From Nonomuraea sp. SBT364 (GTDB lineage: Bacteria; Actinomycetota; Actinomycetes; Streptosporangiales; Streptosporangiaceae), in assembly GCF_001083785.1 (NCBI RefSeq), contig NZ_LAVL01000023.1, positions 1 through 64,000 of the forward strand: 64,000 nt of DNA, given 5' to 3'. Positions 8,576-17,148 of this stretch are shown here, in pieces. Each line of letters starts with the position of its first letter. Positions within the stretch are counted from its first letter, which is position 1. The notes under the pieces are model-generated. The model made no database searches and had not been told where the DNA came from. It saw nothing but the letters and a program-made list of their open reading frames with translations. Made by a program: the position numbers and the translations under genes.

Positions 8576-9352
8576 TTGCGATACGACACACCGAGCCTGG
8601 AGCGGTGGAACAGTCGCGCCTACGACAGCAGCTTCGGCTACGTGTCCACGCAGGGCGCGCCGCTCGTGGACCTGCTCGACCCCCAGCCGGGCGAACGGGT
8701 TCTCGACCTCGGCTGCGGCACCGGGGTGCTGACCGCGCAGATCGCCTTCCGGGGCGCGGAGGTGCTCGGCATCGACGGCTCCGCCGCCATGATCGAGAAG
8801 GCCATCGCGCAGTACCCGGGCATGAACTTCATCGTCGGCGACGGCCACGACTTCACCGTGGCCAGGCCGTACGACGCGGTCTTCTCCAACGCGGCGCTGC
8901 ACTGGATGAGCCGCGAACCGGCCGCCGTCATCGCCAGCGTGCGCGAGGCGCTCGCGCCCGGCGGGCGCTTCGTCGCCGAGATGGGCGGCTCGGGCAACTG
9001 CGCCGAGCTGACCGCCGCGATGCTCACCGCCTGGCGTGAGCACGGCCTGCGCGAGCCCGAGCTGCCGTGGTACTTCCCCACGCCCGCCGAGTACGCCCGC
9101 CGCCTGGAGCAGGAAGGCTTCGTGGTGCGGCTGCTGGAGTACTTCGACCGGCCTACGCCGCTCGACGAGTGCCCGCGCGGGGCCGCCGACTGGGTGCGCA
9201 TGTTCGCCGCCTCGGCGCTCGACGGGCTCCCGCCGGACCTCGTGGAACCCCTGCTCCAGCGGGTGAACGAGCTCGCCGCGCCCGCGCTGCGCAGGGAGAG
9301 CGGCTGGATGGCCGACTACGTGCGCCTACGCTTTGCCGCCGTTCGACGCTGA
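8576..9352 (+). CDS. SAM-dependent methyltransferase (trans-aconitate methyltransferase-like)
   Basis: 258 residues. Class I methyltransferase fold: motif I VLDLGCGTG at 42-50, acidic end of beta-2 at VLGIDGS (D67), and FSNAALHWM as motif IV. The FSNAALHW and wide C-terminal helical region resemble trans-aconitate 2-methyltransferase (Tam). The substrate remains open. The start is a TTG at 8576; no better in-frame start exists upstream and only a weak GAG lies ahead, so the start is tentative. Confidence 0.8.
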   Translation: MRYDTPSLERWNSRAYDSSFGYVSTQGAPLVDLLDPQPGERVLDLGCGTGVLTAQIAFRGAEVLGIDGSAAMIEKAIAQYPGMNFIVGDGHDFTVARPYDAVFSNAALHWMSREPAAVIASVREALAPGGRFVAEMGGSGNCAELTAAMLTAWREHGLREPELPWYFPTPAEYARRLEQEGFVVRLLEYFDRPTPLDECPRGAADWVRMFAASALDGLPPDLVEPLLQRVNELAAPALRRESGWMADYVRLRFAAVRR

Positions 9353-9464
9353 TGCGTAGTGCATGATGCGTAGGGCTGTTTTGCCGGACTATGGTCTGTT
9401 CCGTGGGCGACGACGATGGCACCGCTACAAGACGGCGGCGTGAGGGGCTGGTGAACGGAACGGG

Positions 9465-11744
9465 ATGAACTTCTGCCTGAGCGACCTCGTACCACCGTTG
9501 AGGTGGAGCGACTCGTCCACGATCACGCTGCTCACCGGGCAGCCGGACCTGCCGGACGCCTGGTGGCGCAGCCTGCCCATGCCGCGGGTGCTGGCCGTCA
9601 TCGGACCGGAATCGCTCGGCGAGCTCCTCACCGAGATCGCGCTGGAGCACTGGCCGGCCGCCGCCGTGGGCGACGTCCTGCCGGCGCTGCACGTGCTCGA
9701 CCCGGAGGAAGCGGACGAGCCGCACGTCGCGATCGCGCTCGACCGCGCGGGGTCGTGGCCGGGCCTGCTGGCGCTCACCAGCCGTGAGCTGGCCGACCAG
9801 CCGTTCATCCAGGCCCGGCCGGTGCTCGGCACCCTGTTCTCGGCGGTGCTCGTCCGTCTCGCGCCCGGGCACGGCGACGTGACCCTCGACGACGAACGCG
9901 AACTTCCCGCCGCCGATGAGAAGGCCGCTGCCCCCAGGAGCGCCGCGCACGCCGTGGAGGACGGCGCGCCCGAGGGGCCGCCGATCCTGGCGGGGCCCTC
10001 CTCCGTAGCGCGGCCGGCCGCCCACCCCGAGGGTGACGTCTCCCCCTCTGACGGCGCAGCGCCCGGAGAGCAGTACGCGGCTCACGCCGAAGTGCCCGCC
10101 CCTCAGGACGGCGCCGAGCACGACGCGCCCCAGGCGGACCCGCCCGAGGCCGCCGCGGCCCAGGCAGAAACGCCCATGACCGCCGGCGCATCCGAGCAGC
10201 ACGCACCCGAGACCGCCGAGGACGACGCGCCCCAGGCGGAAGCCGCCGAGGAAGCCGCCGAGGAAGCCGCCGAGGACGGTGTGCACGAGCAGGGCGCGCG
10301 CGAGGCCGTTGACGACGGCGCGGCCCCAGCGGAAGCGGCCGAGGCGTCCGAGGAGGCGCACGCGGCGTCCCAGGACGGCGCGCACGAGGCGGATGCGGCC
10401 GTGGCAGGCGAGGAGGGCGTGCCCGGGGAGGGCGCGGCCGTCAGCGCCGGGGACGGGGCCGCCGAGGGCCTGCAGGAGGTGGACGAGGCCGCCGCCCAGG
10501 AGGACGCCGCACCGAATGAGGACGCCGCACCCCAAGGCGACGCCCCCCGGGAGGAGGGCGGCTTCCCGGAGGGCGGGCCGCAGGACGCGGAGTTGCCCGA
10601 GCTGATCGAGGCGGCGTTCGCCGGGCTGGACGACAAGAGCTGGGCCGTGGCGCAGAACCGGGTCTTCACCGACCAGCCGTCGGCGGTGGACCAGCTCGCC
10701 AAGCTGTTCGCGGTGCCCCCGGCGGAGATCTCCGCCACGGAGGAGCGCCTCTGGGCGAAGCTGGACAGCTGGCTGGCCAGCGAGGAGGCGGCCCCGTACC
10801 GGGCGCATCTGGACGAGCTGCGCAGGACGATCGGCCCGGCGGCGCCCAAGGAGCGGCTGATCGACGCGGCCGACTGGCACGGCAGGGAGATCCGCGCGCT
10901 GGAGGTGCCCGCCTGGCAGTTCGTGCTGGCGACGCTGCCGCCGCGACCGCCCGCGCCGCCCGCGCCGCCGGTGACGCCCGTGGCGCCTCGGCCGGAGAGC
11001 CCGCCGCCGTCGGCGTTCGCGTCGCCTCCCAAGGCTCCCAAGCCCGCCAAGCCTCTGGGCTCGCTCGGCTCGCTGGGCCCGATCGGCGGGGTGAGCTCGC
11101 TGCCGCCGGGATTCGCGCCGCCGGATCCGGTGCCGTCGCAGTTCCAGGCGTTCGCGCCGGCCGTGCCCGTGCCGGGGGAGGGCAACGGGTCGTCGGGCGA
11201 GCACCCTCATCAGCACGGCAAGCCGTACCAGCCGTTGAAGGACGTCTCGCAGACGCGCCGCTGTTTCCGCCAGCCGGACGGGCGCTGGTGGCTGCGGATC
11301 GACGTGTCGGCCGAACAGCTCGCCGGAGGCGAGTGCGCGCTGCCGACCGGGTTCGCGTCCTACCTGGGGTTGTCGCCGGGCGAGAGCCGTACGGTCAGGA
11401 GCGCGGCCGGTGAGCTGACGATGACCTGGCACGGCAGGCCGGTGCTGGAGTCGATCGAGCGGCTGCTGGTGGACGTCGGGGCGAAGGAGGGCGGCCACCT
11501 GTTCCTGACGCTGTCGGACGAGGGTGTGCTGCGCGCCAGGCACCTGCCGGTGGCCGCGCAGGGCGCCGAGAAGATCACCAAGGCGTTGCGCCTGGTCGGC
11601 TACACGGCTCCCGGCGGCACCCGCGAGCAGGCGGCCAGGGTGATCGCCACGCGGATCGGCATGACCGGCCCGGTGGGGCTGCCGGATCTGCTCACCAGGC
11701 TCCGCGAGCGCGGGGACCGCGACCTGCTCGGCCTCCTGGACTGA
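9465..11744 (+). CDS. Large protein with acidic linker, paralogue A of the helicase locus
   Basis: 759 residues, unknown function. Four parts are visible. (1) Residues 1-135 start MNFCLSDLVPPLRW and share DAWW..LP..RV with the product of 13617. (2) An Ala/Glu/Asp-rich low-complexity linker covers about 146-372. (3) About 375-485 aligns with the sigma-70 region-4-like segment of the paralogue (LPELIEAAFAGLDD, then PAWQFVLATL) but has lost the clear HTH residues. (4) A Pro-rich linker leads to a conserved C-terminal domain (about 587-759: DVSQTRRCFRQPDGRWW, LPTGFASYLG, LRERGDRDLLGLLD). Three bases separate its stop from the helicase GTG, so the two are one operon. Confidence 0.7.
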   Translation: MNFCLSDLVPPLRWSDSSTITLLTGQPDLPDAWWRSLPMPRVLAVIGPESLGELLTEIALEHWPAAAVGDVLPALHVLDPEEADEPHVAIALDRAGSWPGLLALTSRELADQPFIQARPVLGTLFSAVLVRLAPGHGDVTLDDERELPAADEKAAAPRSAAHAVEDGAPEGPPILAGPSSVARPAAHPEGDVSPSDGAAPGEQYAAHAEVPAPQDGAEHDAPQADPPEAAAAQAETPMTAGASEQHAPETAEDDAPQAEAAEEAAEEAAEDGVHEQGAREAVDDGAAPAEAAEASEEAHAASQDGAHEADAAVAGEEGVPGEGAAVSAGDGAAEGLQEVDEAAAQEDAAPNEDAAPQGDAPREEGGFPEGGPQDAELPELIEAAFAGLDDKSWAVAQNRVFTDQPSAVDQLAKLFAVPPAEISATEERLWAKLDSWLASEEAAPYRAHLDELRRTIGPAAPKERLIDAADWHGREIRALEVPAWQFVLATLPPRPPAPPAPPVTPVAPRPESPPPSAFASPPKAPKPAKPLGSLGSLGPIGGVSSLPPGFAPPDPVPSQFQAFAPAVPVPGEGNGSSGEHPHQHGKPYQPLKDVSQTRRCFRQPDGRWWLRIDVSAEQLAGGECALPTGFASYLGLSPGESRTVRSAAGELTMTWHGRPVLESIERLLVDVGAKEGGHLFLTLSDEGVLRARHLPVAAQGAEKITKALRLVGYTAPGGTREQAARVIATRIGMTGPVGLPDLLTRLRERGDRDLLGLLD

Positions 11745-11747
11745 GCC

Positions 11748-13568
11748 GTGCCGCGGCTCGCGATCGGCCCCGAGTCCCCCAGGGAGCTCAGCGCACTGGC
11801 CCAGCCGGTGCGCAGGGACGCCGTGGTCGCGCTGCGCCGCTTCCTGCTGAACGTGGCGGGCGCGCCGCACCCTGAGCGGGTGCGGGGCGGCCGTGACGCC
11901 AGGGTGGCGACGCTGCGGCTGGCCGAGGGCCTGCGGGGGGGGGTGGTGCGGCAGCGGGACGTCTACTGGTTGCGCACGGTGCTGCCGGACGCGGACGCCT
12001 GGTCGTTCGCCCAGCGGCACCGCTACGGCGTCAACCCGGTGATCGGCGTGGTCGAGGAGTGGGACGCGCAGGCGCTGGAACGGGTGGAGCCCGCGTTACG
12101 CCGGTCGGCGAAGGCCTCGCGGCTGTTCGAGCGGATCTGCGACGGCGATCTGCTGGCGCTGGGCATCGACGCTCGCGCGCTGCCTCTGGTCCGGCTCGTC
12201 ACGACCGAGGCGGACGTGGAGGCGCTGGAGCCGCTGCTGCCGCCGACGCAGCATCTGCCGCTGGCGGTGCTGGCCAGGGGCGGGACGCTGGCGGAGGCGT
12301 GGCGGGAGCTGGACGGCTGCCGCGCCCTGGAGGACCCCGGCGAGCCGGTCGACCCGGACGACCTGCACGCGGCGCTGTTGCGCAGCCCGGACCGCGCGGT
12401 GTTCACGGCCGACAAAACGGAGCTGGACCACGTGCTGACGGCCCCCGAGTGGTGCACGTACGTGTATCCGCCGCAGCACCGGCTGGCCAGGGCGGCACGT
12501 TACGAGCATCCGGTGCTGGTGGTGGGCGGGGCGGGCACCGGCAAGACGGTCGTGGCCCTGCACCGGGCGGCCCATCTGGCGGCGCACGGCCGGGGGCCGG
12601 TGCTGCTGGTGACGTTCTCGCAGGGGCTGGCCGACGACCTGGCTGCGCGGCTCGACCTGCTCGTCGGGGACGAGACGCTGCGCAAGAAGATCGAGGTGGA
12701 CAACCCGGAGCGGCTGGCGATGCGCATCGTGGCCCAGGCGGAGGGGCGGCGGCCGGCGCTGGTCGGGCCGGAGGCGCGGAGCATGGCCGAGCTGACCGAG
12801 GAGGCGCTGCGGCTGCTGGCCAGGACGACGGGCGACCTGCTCGACGATCTGGAGCCGGGGCGGAAGCCGTACCGGCACATCGTGGTGGACGAGGGGCAGG
12901 ACGTCAGCCCGGCGCAGTGGCGGCTGCTGCGCGCGGCGGCGCCGCGCGCGCACGACGACCTGTTCATCGTCGGGGATCCGCACCAGCGGGTCACCGACAC
13001 GCGGGTGGCGCTGGGCGCGGTCGGCATCCCGGCGGAGCAGCACACGCTCAGGCTCTCGCACCGGCTCTCGCGCGAGTCGCTGGCGTTCGCGGTGCGGCTG
13101 CGTGGCGGCGGGCCGGCCGACGGGCTGGTCAAGGGCATGTCGGCGATGTACGGTTTCCGCGGCTCGCACTTCGGTGCGCGGCCGGTGGTGCGGGCATACG
13201 AGTCGCCCGAGGCGGAGCTGTCCGGATTGGAGAGCGTGATCGCGGCCTGGCTGGAGGAGGGCGTGCCGGCGGACCGGATCGCCGTGGGGGCGCGCGGCCC
13301 GGAGCAGGTGCGCGCGGCCCGGCGGGTGCTGCGTGACGTGCCGGTGCGGGTGTCGGCGTTCCCGCATCTGAAGGGTCTGGAGTTCGAGCGGGTGGCGCTC
13401 ATCGGGGTGGCCGAGGGGGTCGTCCCCGAGCGGCCTCCCGACGATCCGGGCGCCCGTGCCAGGGCGTTGCAGCGGGAGCGGAGCATGCTGTTCGTGGCCT
13501 GTACGCGGGCCCGATCATTGCTTTACATATCCCATTCCGGAAGAGGTAGCCCCTTTCTGTCCTTCTGA
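11748..13568 (+). CDS. UvrD/Rep-type superfamily 1 helicase
   Basis: 606 residues from GTG 11748. The C-terminal half is an SF1A helicase motor: Walker A GGAGTGKT (260-267), Walker B VVDEGQD (379-385), GDPHQRV (409-415), an SHRLSR arginine motif (437-442), HLKGLEFERVALIG (540-553) and LFVACTRARSLLYI (581-594). The N-terminal ~240 residues have no recognised domain; they include an MPRLAIGPESPRELSAL start and a predicted-helical region. The motor resembles the UvrD-like helicases of stress and defence loci. Its direct coupling to the paralogue A gene and the downstream paralogue C suggests a complex; that is inference. Confidence 0.85.
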   Translation: MPRLAIGPESPRELSALAQPVRRDAVVALRRFLLNVAGAPHPERVRGGRDARVATLRLAEGLRGGVVRQRDVYWLRTVLPDADAWSFAQRHRYGVNPVIGVVEEWDAQALERVEPALRRSAKASRLFERICDGDLLALGIDARALPLVRLVTTEADVEALEPLLPPTQHLPLAVLARGGTLAEAWRELDGCRALEDPGEPVDPDDLHAALLRSPDRAVFTADKTELDHVLTAPEWCTYVYPPQHRLARAARYEHPVLVVGGAGTGKTVVALHRAAHLAAHGRGPVLLVTFSQGLADDLAARLDLLVGDETLRKKIEVDNPERLAMRIVAQAEGRRPALVGPEARSMAELTEEALRLLARTTGDLLDDLEPGRKPYRHIVVDEGQDVSPAQWRLLRAAAPRAHDDLFIVGDPHQRVTDTRVALGAVGIPAEQHTLRLSHRLSRESLAFAVRLRGGGPADGLVKGMSAMYGFRGSHFGARPVVRAYESPEAELSGLESVIAAWLEEGVPADRIAVGARGPEQVRAARRVLRDVPVRVSAFPHLKGLEFERVALIGVAEGVVPERPPDDPGARARALQRERSMLFVACTRARSLLYISHSGRGSPFLSF

Positions 13569-13616
13569 TCACATAGTCTGAACTGCGGATATCTTCCCTT
13601 TGCCGGTTGGACCCCA

Positions 13617-15455
13617 ATGAACCTCAGCCTGAGTGACCTCGCGCCACCCCTGCGCTGGACCTCCCCTGGCCAGATCGCGCCGATCGCGGAAGAGCCCCAG
13701 CTGCCCGAGGCGTGGTGGCAGGCGATCCCGCTCGACCGCGTGTGCGCCATCGTCGGCACGCAGGCCGTCGCGTCCCGGCTCGCCGACCTGTCCGTGGCCT
13801 TCTGGGGTCACCTCCTGCTGGGCGACATCCTGCCGCTGCTGCGTTTCTCCGACCCGGCCGAGGCCGAGCGGACACCGGAGATGCTCGGCAAGGACGTGGT
13901 GCAGAAGCTGTACGGCGGCGTCTTCGACCGGCTGCTCGAACCCGCCGCCGCTCCCGTGGCGGTCCGCCAGGACAAGCCGCTGCCCGAGCTCATCGACGGC
14001 CTGTTCGGCGCGCTGGACGAGCGCCAGCGGGCGATCGCGAGAGACAGGCTGTACGCGGCCGACCGGGCCACGCTGGACGAGCTGGCGCAGCGCTTCTCGG
14101 TCACCAGGGAGCGGATCCGGCAGATCGAGCGCGACCTGCGCGACCACGTCGAAGCCTGGCTGGGCGGGCCGGAGGCCGTCGCGCTGGTCGCGCACGTCTC
14201 CTGGCTGCGCGGCAGGCTCGGCTCGGCGGTGCCGGCCGACGACCTCGCGGCGGCCGTGCCGTGGCACCGGGGCGACGTGCGCACGCTGGGCATCCCCGCC
14301 TGGCGGTTCGTGCGCACGCTGCTGACCGGCTACGAGCAGGCCGACGGATGGCTGGTCGCCGGCGGCGCCGACGAGCTGCGGGAGAAGACCAGGCAGCTGT
14401 TCGCCGACGGTCCGCGCCCGCTGGGCGAGGCCGTGGCCATGGTCACCCAGCTCGGCGTCCGCGAGGACGTGGCCGAGCGGTGGATCCTGGCCGTGCCGCA
14501 GCTGCGCGTGCTCGAACAGCACGTGGTGCCGTGGCCGCGCAGCATCAACGAGAAGGCCGAGGCGGTGCTGGCGGTGGCCGGGCGGCCGCTGGCCCCCGAG
14601 GAGATCCAGGAGCGCATCGGCGAGGACTACAGCCTGGTCGGCATTCGCAACCAGCTCACCGCCGACGAGCGCTTCCGCCGAGTCGACAGGAACAAGTACG
14701 GCCTGACCCGCTGGGGCGGCGACGAGTACCTGGGCATCCGGGAGATGATCGCCAGGGAGATCGAGCGGGCCGGCGGCGAGGCCTCGGTCAGCACCGTCGT
14801 CACCAACCTCACCTCCCGATACGACGTCAGTGAGAGCTCGGTGCGCGCCTACTCGGGCGGGCCCGGGTTCGAGCGGACCCAGCGCGGCTGGATCCGCGTC
14901 GCGGGCACCTCCCCCACCGGGGAGTCCGAGCCGTACCAGCCGCGCAAGGACGTCTCGGAGACCCGGCGCAGCTTCCGCAGCCGCGACGGCCGCTGGTGGC
15001 ACCGGGTGGACGTGAACGCCGAGCACCTGCGCGGCTCGGGATCGCCGCTGCCGACGGGGTTCGCGGCGTACCTCGGGATGGCGCCGGGCGGCCAGCTCAC
15101 CGCCTCGACGACGACCGGCGACGTGGTGATCAGCTGGCACAACCAGCCCACGATGGGGTCGATACGCAACGTACTGGCCGACTTCAAGGCGAGCGAGGGC
15201 GACCACATCTTCCTGACCGTCTCCGACGGCGGCGAGCTGCTGACCCGCCACCTGCCGGCGGCGGCCACCGCGATGCCGCCGCTGAACCGGGCGCTCTACC
15301 TGATCGGCTACACCGCGCCCGTCAGCTCGGAGGCCGAGGGGCTGCGCCTGATCGGCGCGCGCATCGGGCTGCCGGAGACGGCGACACGCGAGGAGGTGCT
15401 CGCCCGCCTGCGCGAGCGGGGCGACCGCGACATCCTCGGCTACCTGGGCGGCTAG
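13617..15455 (+). CDS. Sigma4-HTH / winged-helix protein, paralogue C of the helicase locus
   Basis: 612 residues. Residues 1-110 start MNLSLSDLAPPLRW and match paralogue A. Residues ~122-180 form a sigma-70 region-4-like helix-turn-helix (RFSVTRERIRQIERDLRD). Two winged-helix-like segments follow: ~308-366 (INEKAEAVLAVAGRPLAPEE, HARE-HTH-like) and ~371-428 (IREMIAREIE, WIRV). A C-terminal domain (440-612: KDVSETRRSFRSRDGRWW, LPTGFAAYLG, LRERGDRDILGYLGG) closely matches paralogue A. It looks like a DNA-binding adaptor rather than a sigma factor, since regions 2 and 3 are absent. It lies 48 bases after the helicase and 9 before cysS. Confidence 0.75.
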   Translation: MNLSLSDLAPPLRWTSPGQIAPIAEEPQLPEAWWQAIPLDRVCAIVGTQAVASRLADLSVAFWGHLLLGDILPLLRFSDPAEAERTPEMLGKDVVQKLYGGVFDRLLEPAAAPVAVRQDKPLPELIDGLFGALDERQRAIARDRLYAADRATLDELAQRFSVTRERIRQIERDLRDHVEAWLGGPEAVALVAHVSWLRGRLGSAVPADDLAAAVPWHRGDVRTLGIPAWRFVRTLLTGYEQADGWLVAGGADELREKTRQLFADGPRPLGEAVAMVTQLGVREDVAERWILAVPQLRVLEQHVVPWPRSINEKAEAVLAVAGRPLAPEEIQERIGEDYSLVGIRNQLTADERFRRVDRNKYGLTRWGGDEYLGIREMIAREIERAGGEASVSTVVTNLTSRYDVSESSVRAYSGGPGFERTQRGWIRVAGTSPTGESEPYQPRKDVSETRRSFRSRDGRWWHRVDVNAEHLRGSGSPLPTGFAAYLGMAPGGQLTASTTTGDVVISWHNQPTMGSIRNVLADFKASEGDHIFLTVSDGGELLTRHLPAAATAMPPLNRALYLIGYTAPVSSEAEGLRLIGARIGLPETATREEVLARLRERGDRDILGYLGG

Positions 15456-15464
15456 CATCGGAGG

Positions 15465-16835
15465 ATGCTGCGGATCTACGACACGCGTACCAGGCAGGTC
15501 GAGGAGATCGAGCGCGCCCGCGCCCTGCGCATGTACACCTGCGGGCCGACCGTCTACCGGCACGCGCACGTCGGCAACCTGCGCTCCTACCTGCTGTCCG
15601 ACCTGATCCGGCGGGTCCTGGAGCGGCAGCGGGTGCGCATGGTCGTCTGTCAGAACATCACCGACGTCGGCCACCTGGTCGACGACGTCGACGACACCGG
15701 CGAGGACAAGGTCCGCATGCAGGCGCGGGCGGAGGGACGCTCGCCGGCCGAGCTGGCGCGCCACTACGAGGACGCCTTCCGCCGCGACACCCTGGCGCTC
15801 AACCTGCGCCCGCCGGAGCACACGCCGCGCGCCTCCGAGACGATCGAGCTGATGATCGAGCTGGTGGCCAAGCTGATCGAGCGGGGGCACGCGTACGCGG
15901 TCCCGGACGGCTCGGTCTTCTTCGACGCACGGACCTTCCCGAGCTACGGCGAGATCTCCGGGAACCGGCTGGACGACCTGAAGCCCGCGCACCGCATCGA
16001 GGCCGTCGACCCGCGCAAGCGCTTCCACGCCGACTGGGCCCTGTGGAAGCCCGCCGAGGGCGAGCTGTCCTGGGACGCGCCCTGGGGCGCCGGCTTCCCC
16101 GGCTGGCACCTGGAGTGCTCGGCCATGTCGCTGCGCTTCCTCGGCGAGCGCGTCGACCTGCACACCGGCGGCATCGACCTGCGCTTCCCGCACCACGAGG
16201 ACGAGCGCGCCCAGTCCGACTCGGCGGCCGGGCACGAGGTCGTCAAGCACTGGGTGCACGGCGAGCATCTGCTGTTCGACGGGCGCAAGATGGCCAAGTC
16301 GACCGGCAACGTCGTGCTGCTCTCCGACGTGGCCGAGGCCGGGCTCGACCCGCTGGCGGTGCGGCTGGCGTTCCTGGAGCACCGCTACCGGCAGCAGATG
16401 AACCTCACCTGGGACACCCTGCGGGCCGCCGACCGCACCCTGCGCCGCTGGCGCACCCGGGTGGCCGAGTGGTCGGAGTCCCCCAGCTCCCCCATGGCGA
16501 TGCCGTACGTGGAGCGGGTGGAGGCGGCCTTCGACGACGACCTCGACACGCCGGCGGCGCTGCGGCTGATGCGGGAGCTGGAGCGGGATCCGGAGGTGGC
16601 GCCGGGGGCCAAGTTCGAGTCGTTCCTGCACCTGGACCAGGTGCTGGCGCTGGAGCTGTCGTCCGACATCGGCAAGGCCCCGGCGGCGCTGCCGGCGGGC
16701 GCGGCCGAGCTGCTGGAGCAGCGCTCCCGCGCCCGCGAGGCGCGTGACTGGGACGCCGCCGACCGGCTCCGCGACGCGCTCGGCGAGCTCGGGGTCCGGG
16801 TGTCGGACACCCCCGGCGGGCAGAGCTGGAGCTGA
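15465..16835 (+). CDS. cysS: Cysteinyl-tRNA synthetase
   Basis: 456 residues, full length for class I CysRS. It charges tRNA-Cys with cysteine. Motifs are YTCGPTVYRHAHVGN (zinc C26; HIGH-type HAHVGN 33-38), WHLECSAMS and FPHHEDERAQS (zinc and cysteine pocket) and GRKMAKSTGN (KMSKS loop). It is not MshC, which has a different active-site signature. GGAGG abuts the ATG, and the gene follows paralogue C by nine bases. Actinomycetes often have a second cysS elsewhere. Whether this is the housekeeping copy or an extra one tied to the helicase locus cannot be seen here. Confidence 0.93.
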   Translation: MLRIYDTRTRQVEEIERARALRMYTCGPTVYRHAHVGNLRSYLLSDLIRRVLERQRVRMVVCQNITDVGHLVDDVDDTGEDKVRMQARAEGRSPAELARHYEDAFRRDTLALNLRPPEHTPRASETIELMIELVAKLIERGHAYAVPDGSVFFDARTFPSYGEISGNRLDDLKPAHRIEAVDPRKRFHADWALWKPAEGELSWDAPWGAGFPGWHLECSAMSLRFLGERVDLHTGGIDLRFPHHEDERAQSDSAAGHEVVKHWVHGEHLLFDGRKMAKSTGNVVLLSDVAEAGLDPLAVRLAFLEHRYRQQMNLTWDTLRAADRTLRRWRTRVAEWSESPSSPMAMPYVERVEAAFDDDLDTPAALRLMRELERDPEVAPGAKFESFLHLDQVLALELSSDIGKAPAALPAGAAELLEQRSRAREARDWDAADRLRDALGELGVRVSDTPGGQSWS

Positions 16836-16858
16836 ACCCCCGGCAGCGCCCGCAGTGC

Positions 16859-16898
16859 CCGCCGTCCCGCGGCATCACGCGGTGCGGCGGGACGGCGG
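16859..16898 (+). terminator. First hairpin after cysS
   Basis: A 12-base-pair perfect stem (16859-16870 with 16887-16898; core GCCGTCCCGC / GCGGGACGGC) with a 16-base loop, starting 24 bases after the cysS stop. It has no U-run. Confidence 0.6.
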
Positions 16899-16931
16899 TT
16901 CGCTGCGCGGAAGCAGCACTCACCTGAAGGT

Positions 16932-16964
16932 CGGGCGGACGGCATGGCAGGGACCGTCCGCCCG
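16932..16964. terminator. Second hairpin after cysS
   Basis: CGGGCGGACGG (16932-16942) pairs perfectly with CCGTCCGCCCG (16954-16964) across an 11-base loop. In tandem with the hairpin at 16859 it likely ends the helicase-cysS transcript. Confidence 0.6.
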
Positions 16965-17148
16965 CATGGCGCCGTCCTCTTGCGGTGGTGGACGGTACGC
17001 GCCATGCGCACGATACGCAGATGCTGGGTTGCATCCGGGTTGCGTCATATCACGCGGTACCGGGGCGGAAACGGCCCGTGACGGGCGGCGGAAGGAGTGA
17101 GCGAGGGCTGCCAAACTTGAGTGCGGCGCGGGAAAGATGGAGGTATTC

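Larger units (their letters stand above)
16836..17148. other. Non-coding gap between cysS and the acylase gene
   Basis: About 310 bases without a supported gene. It holds the two hairpins listed separately (16859-16898 and 16932-16964), then a more A+T-containing stretch that probably carries the promoter of the acylase gene. Confidence 0.6.

Noticed and set aside
9153-12020. 955-codon minus-strand open frame
   Set aside because: Antisense of paralogue A; mirrors its low-complexity linker and has no ribosome site.
9465-15455. Gabija or similar known helicase defence system
   Set aside because: The helicase could fit a GajB-like role, but neither neighbour has an OLD/TOPRIM nuclease, so the pair is not Gabija.
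13617-15455. An ECF or primary sigma factor
   Set aside because: Only a region-4-like HTH is present; regions 2 and 3 are absent and the rest is winged-helix and unknown domains.
13569-16631. 1020-codon open frame on the minus strand
   Set aside because: It is the antisense shadow of the sigma4-like protein and cysS genes. Composition is Arg/Ala/Gly/Val/His-rich with no domain, caused by GC-rich third positions.
15465-16835. mshC (mycothiol ligase)
   Set aside because: Length, HAHVGN and FPHHEDE pocket and the full C-terminal anticodon part fit CysRS; the MshC signature is missing.
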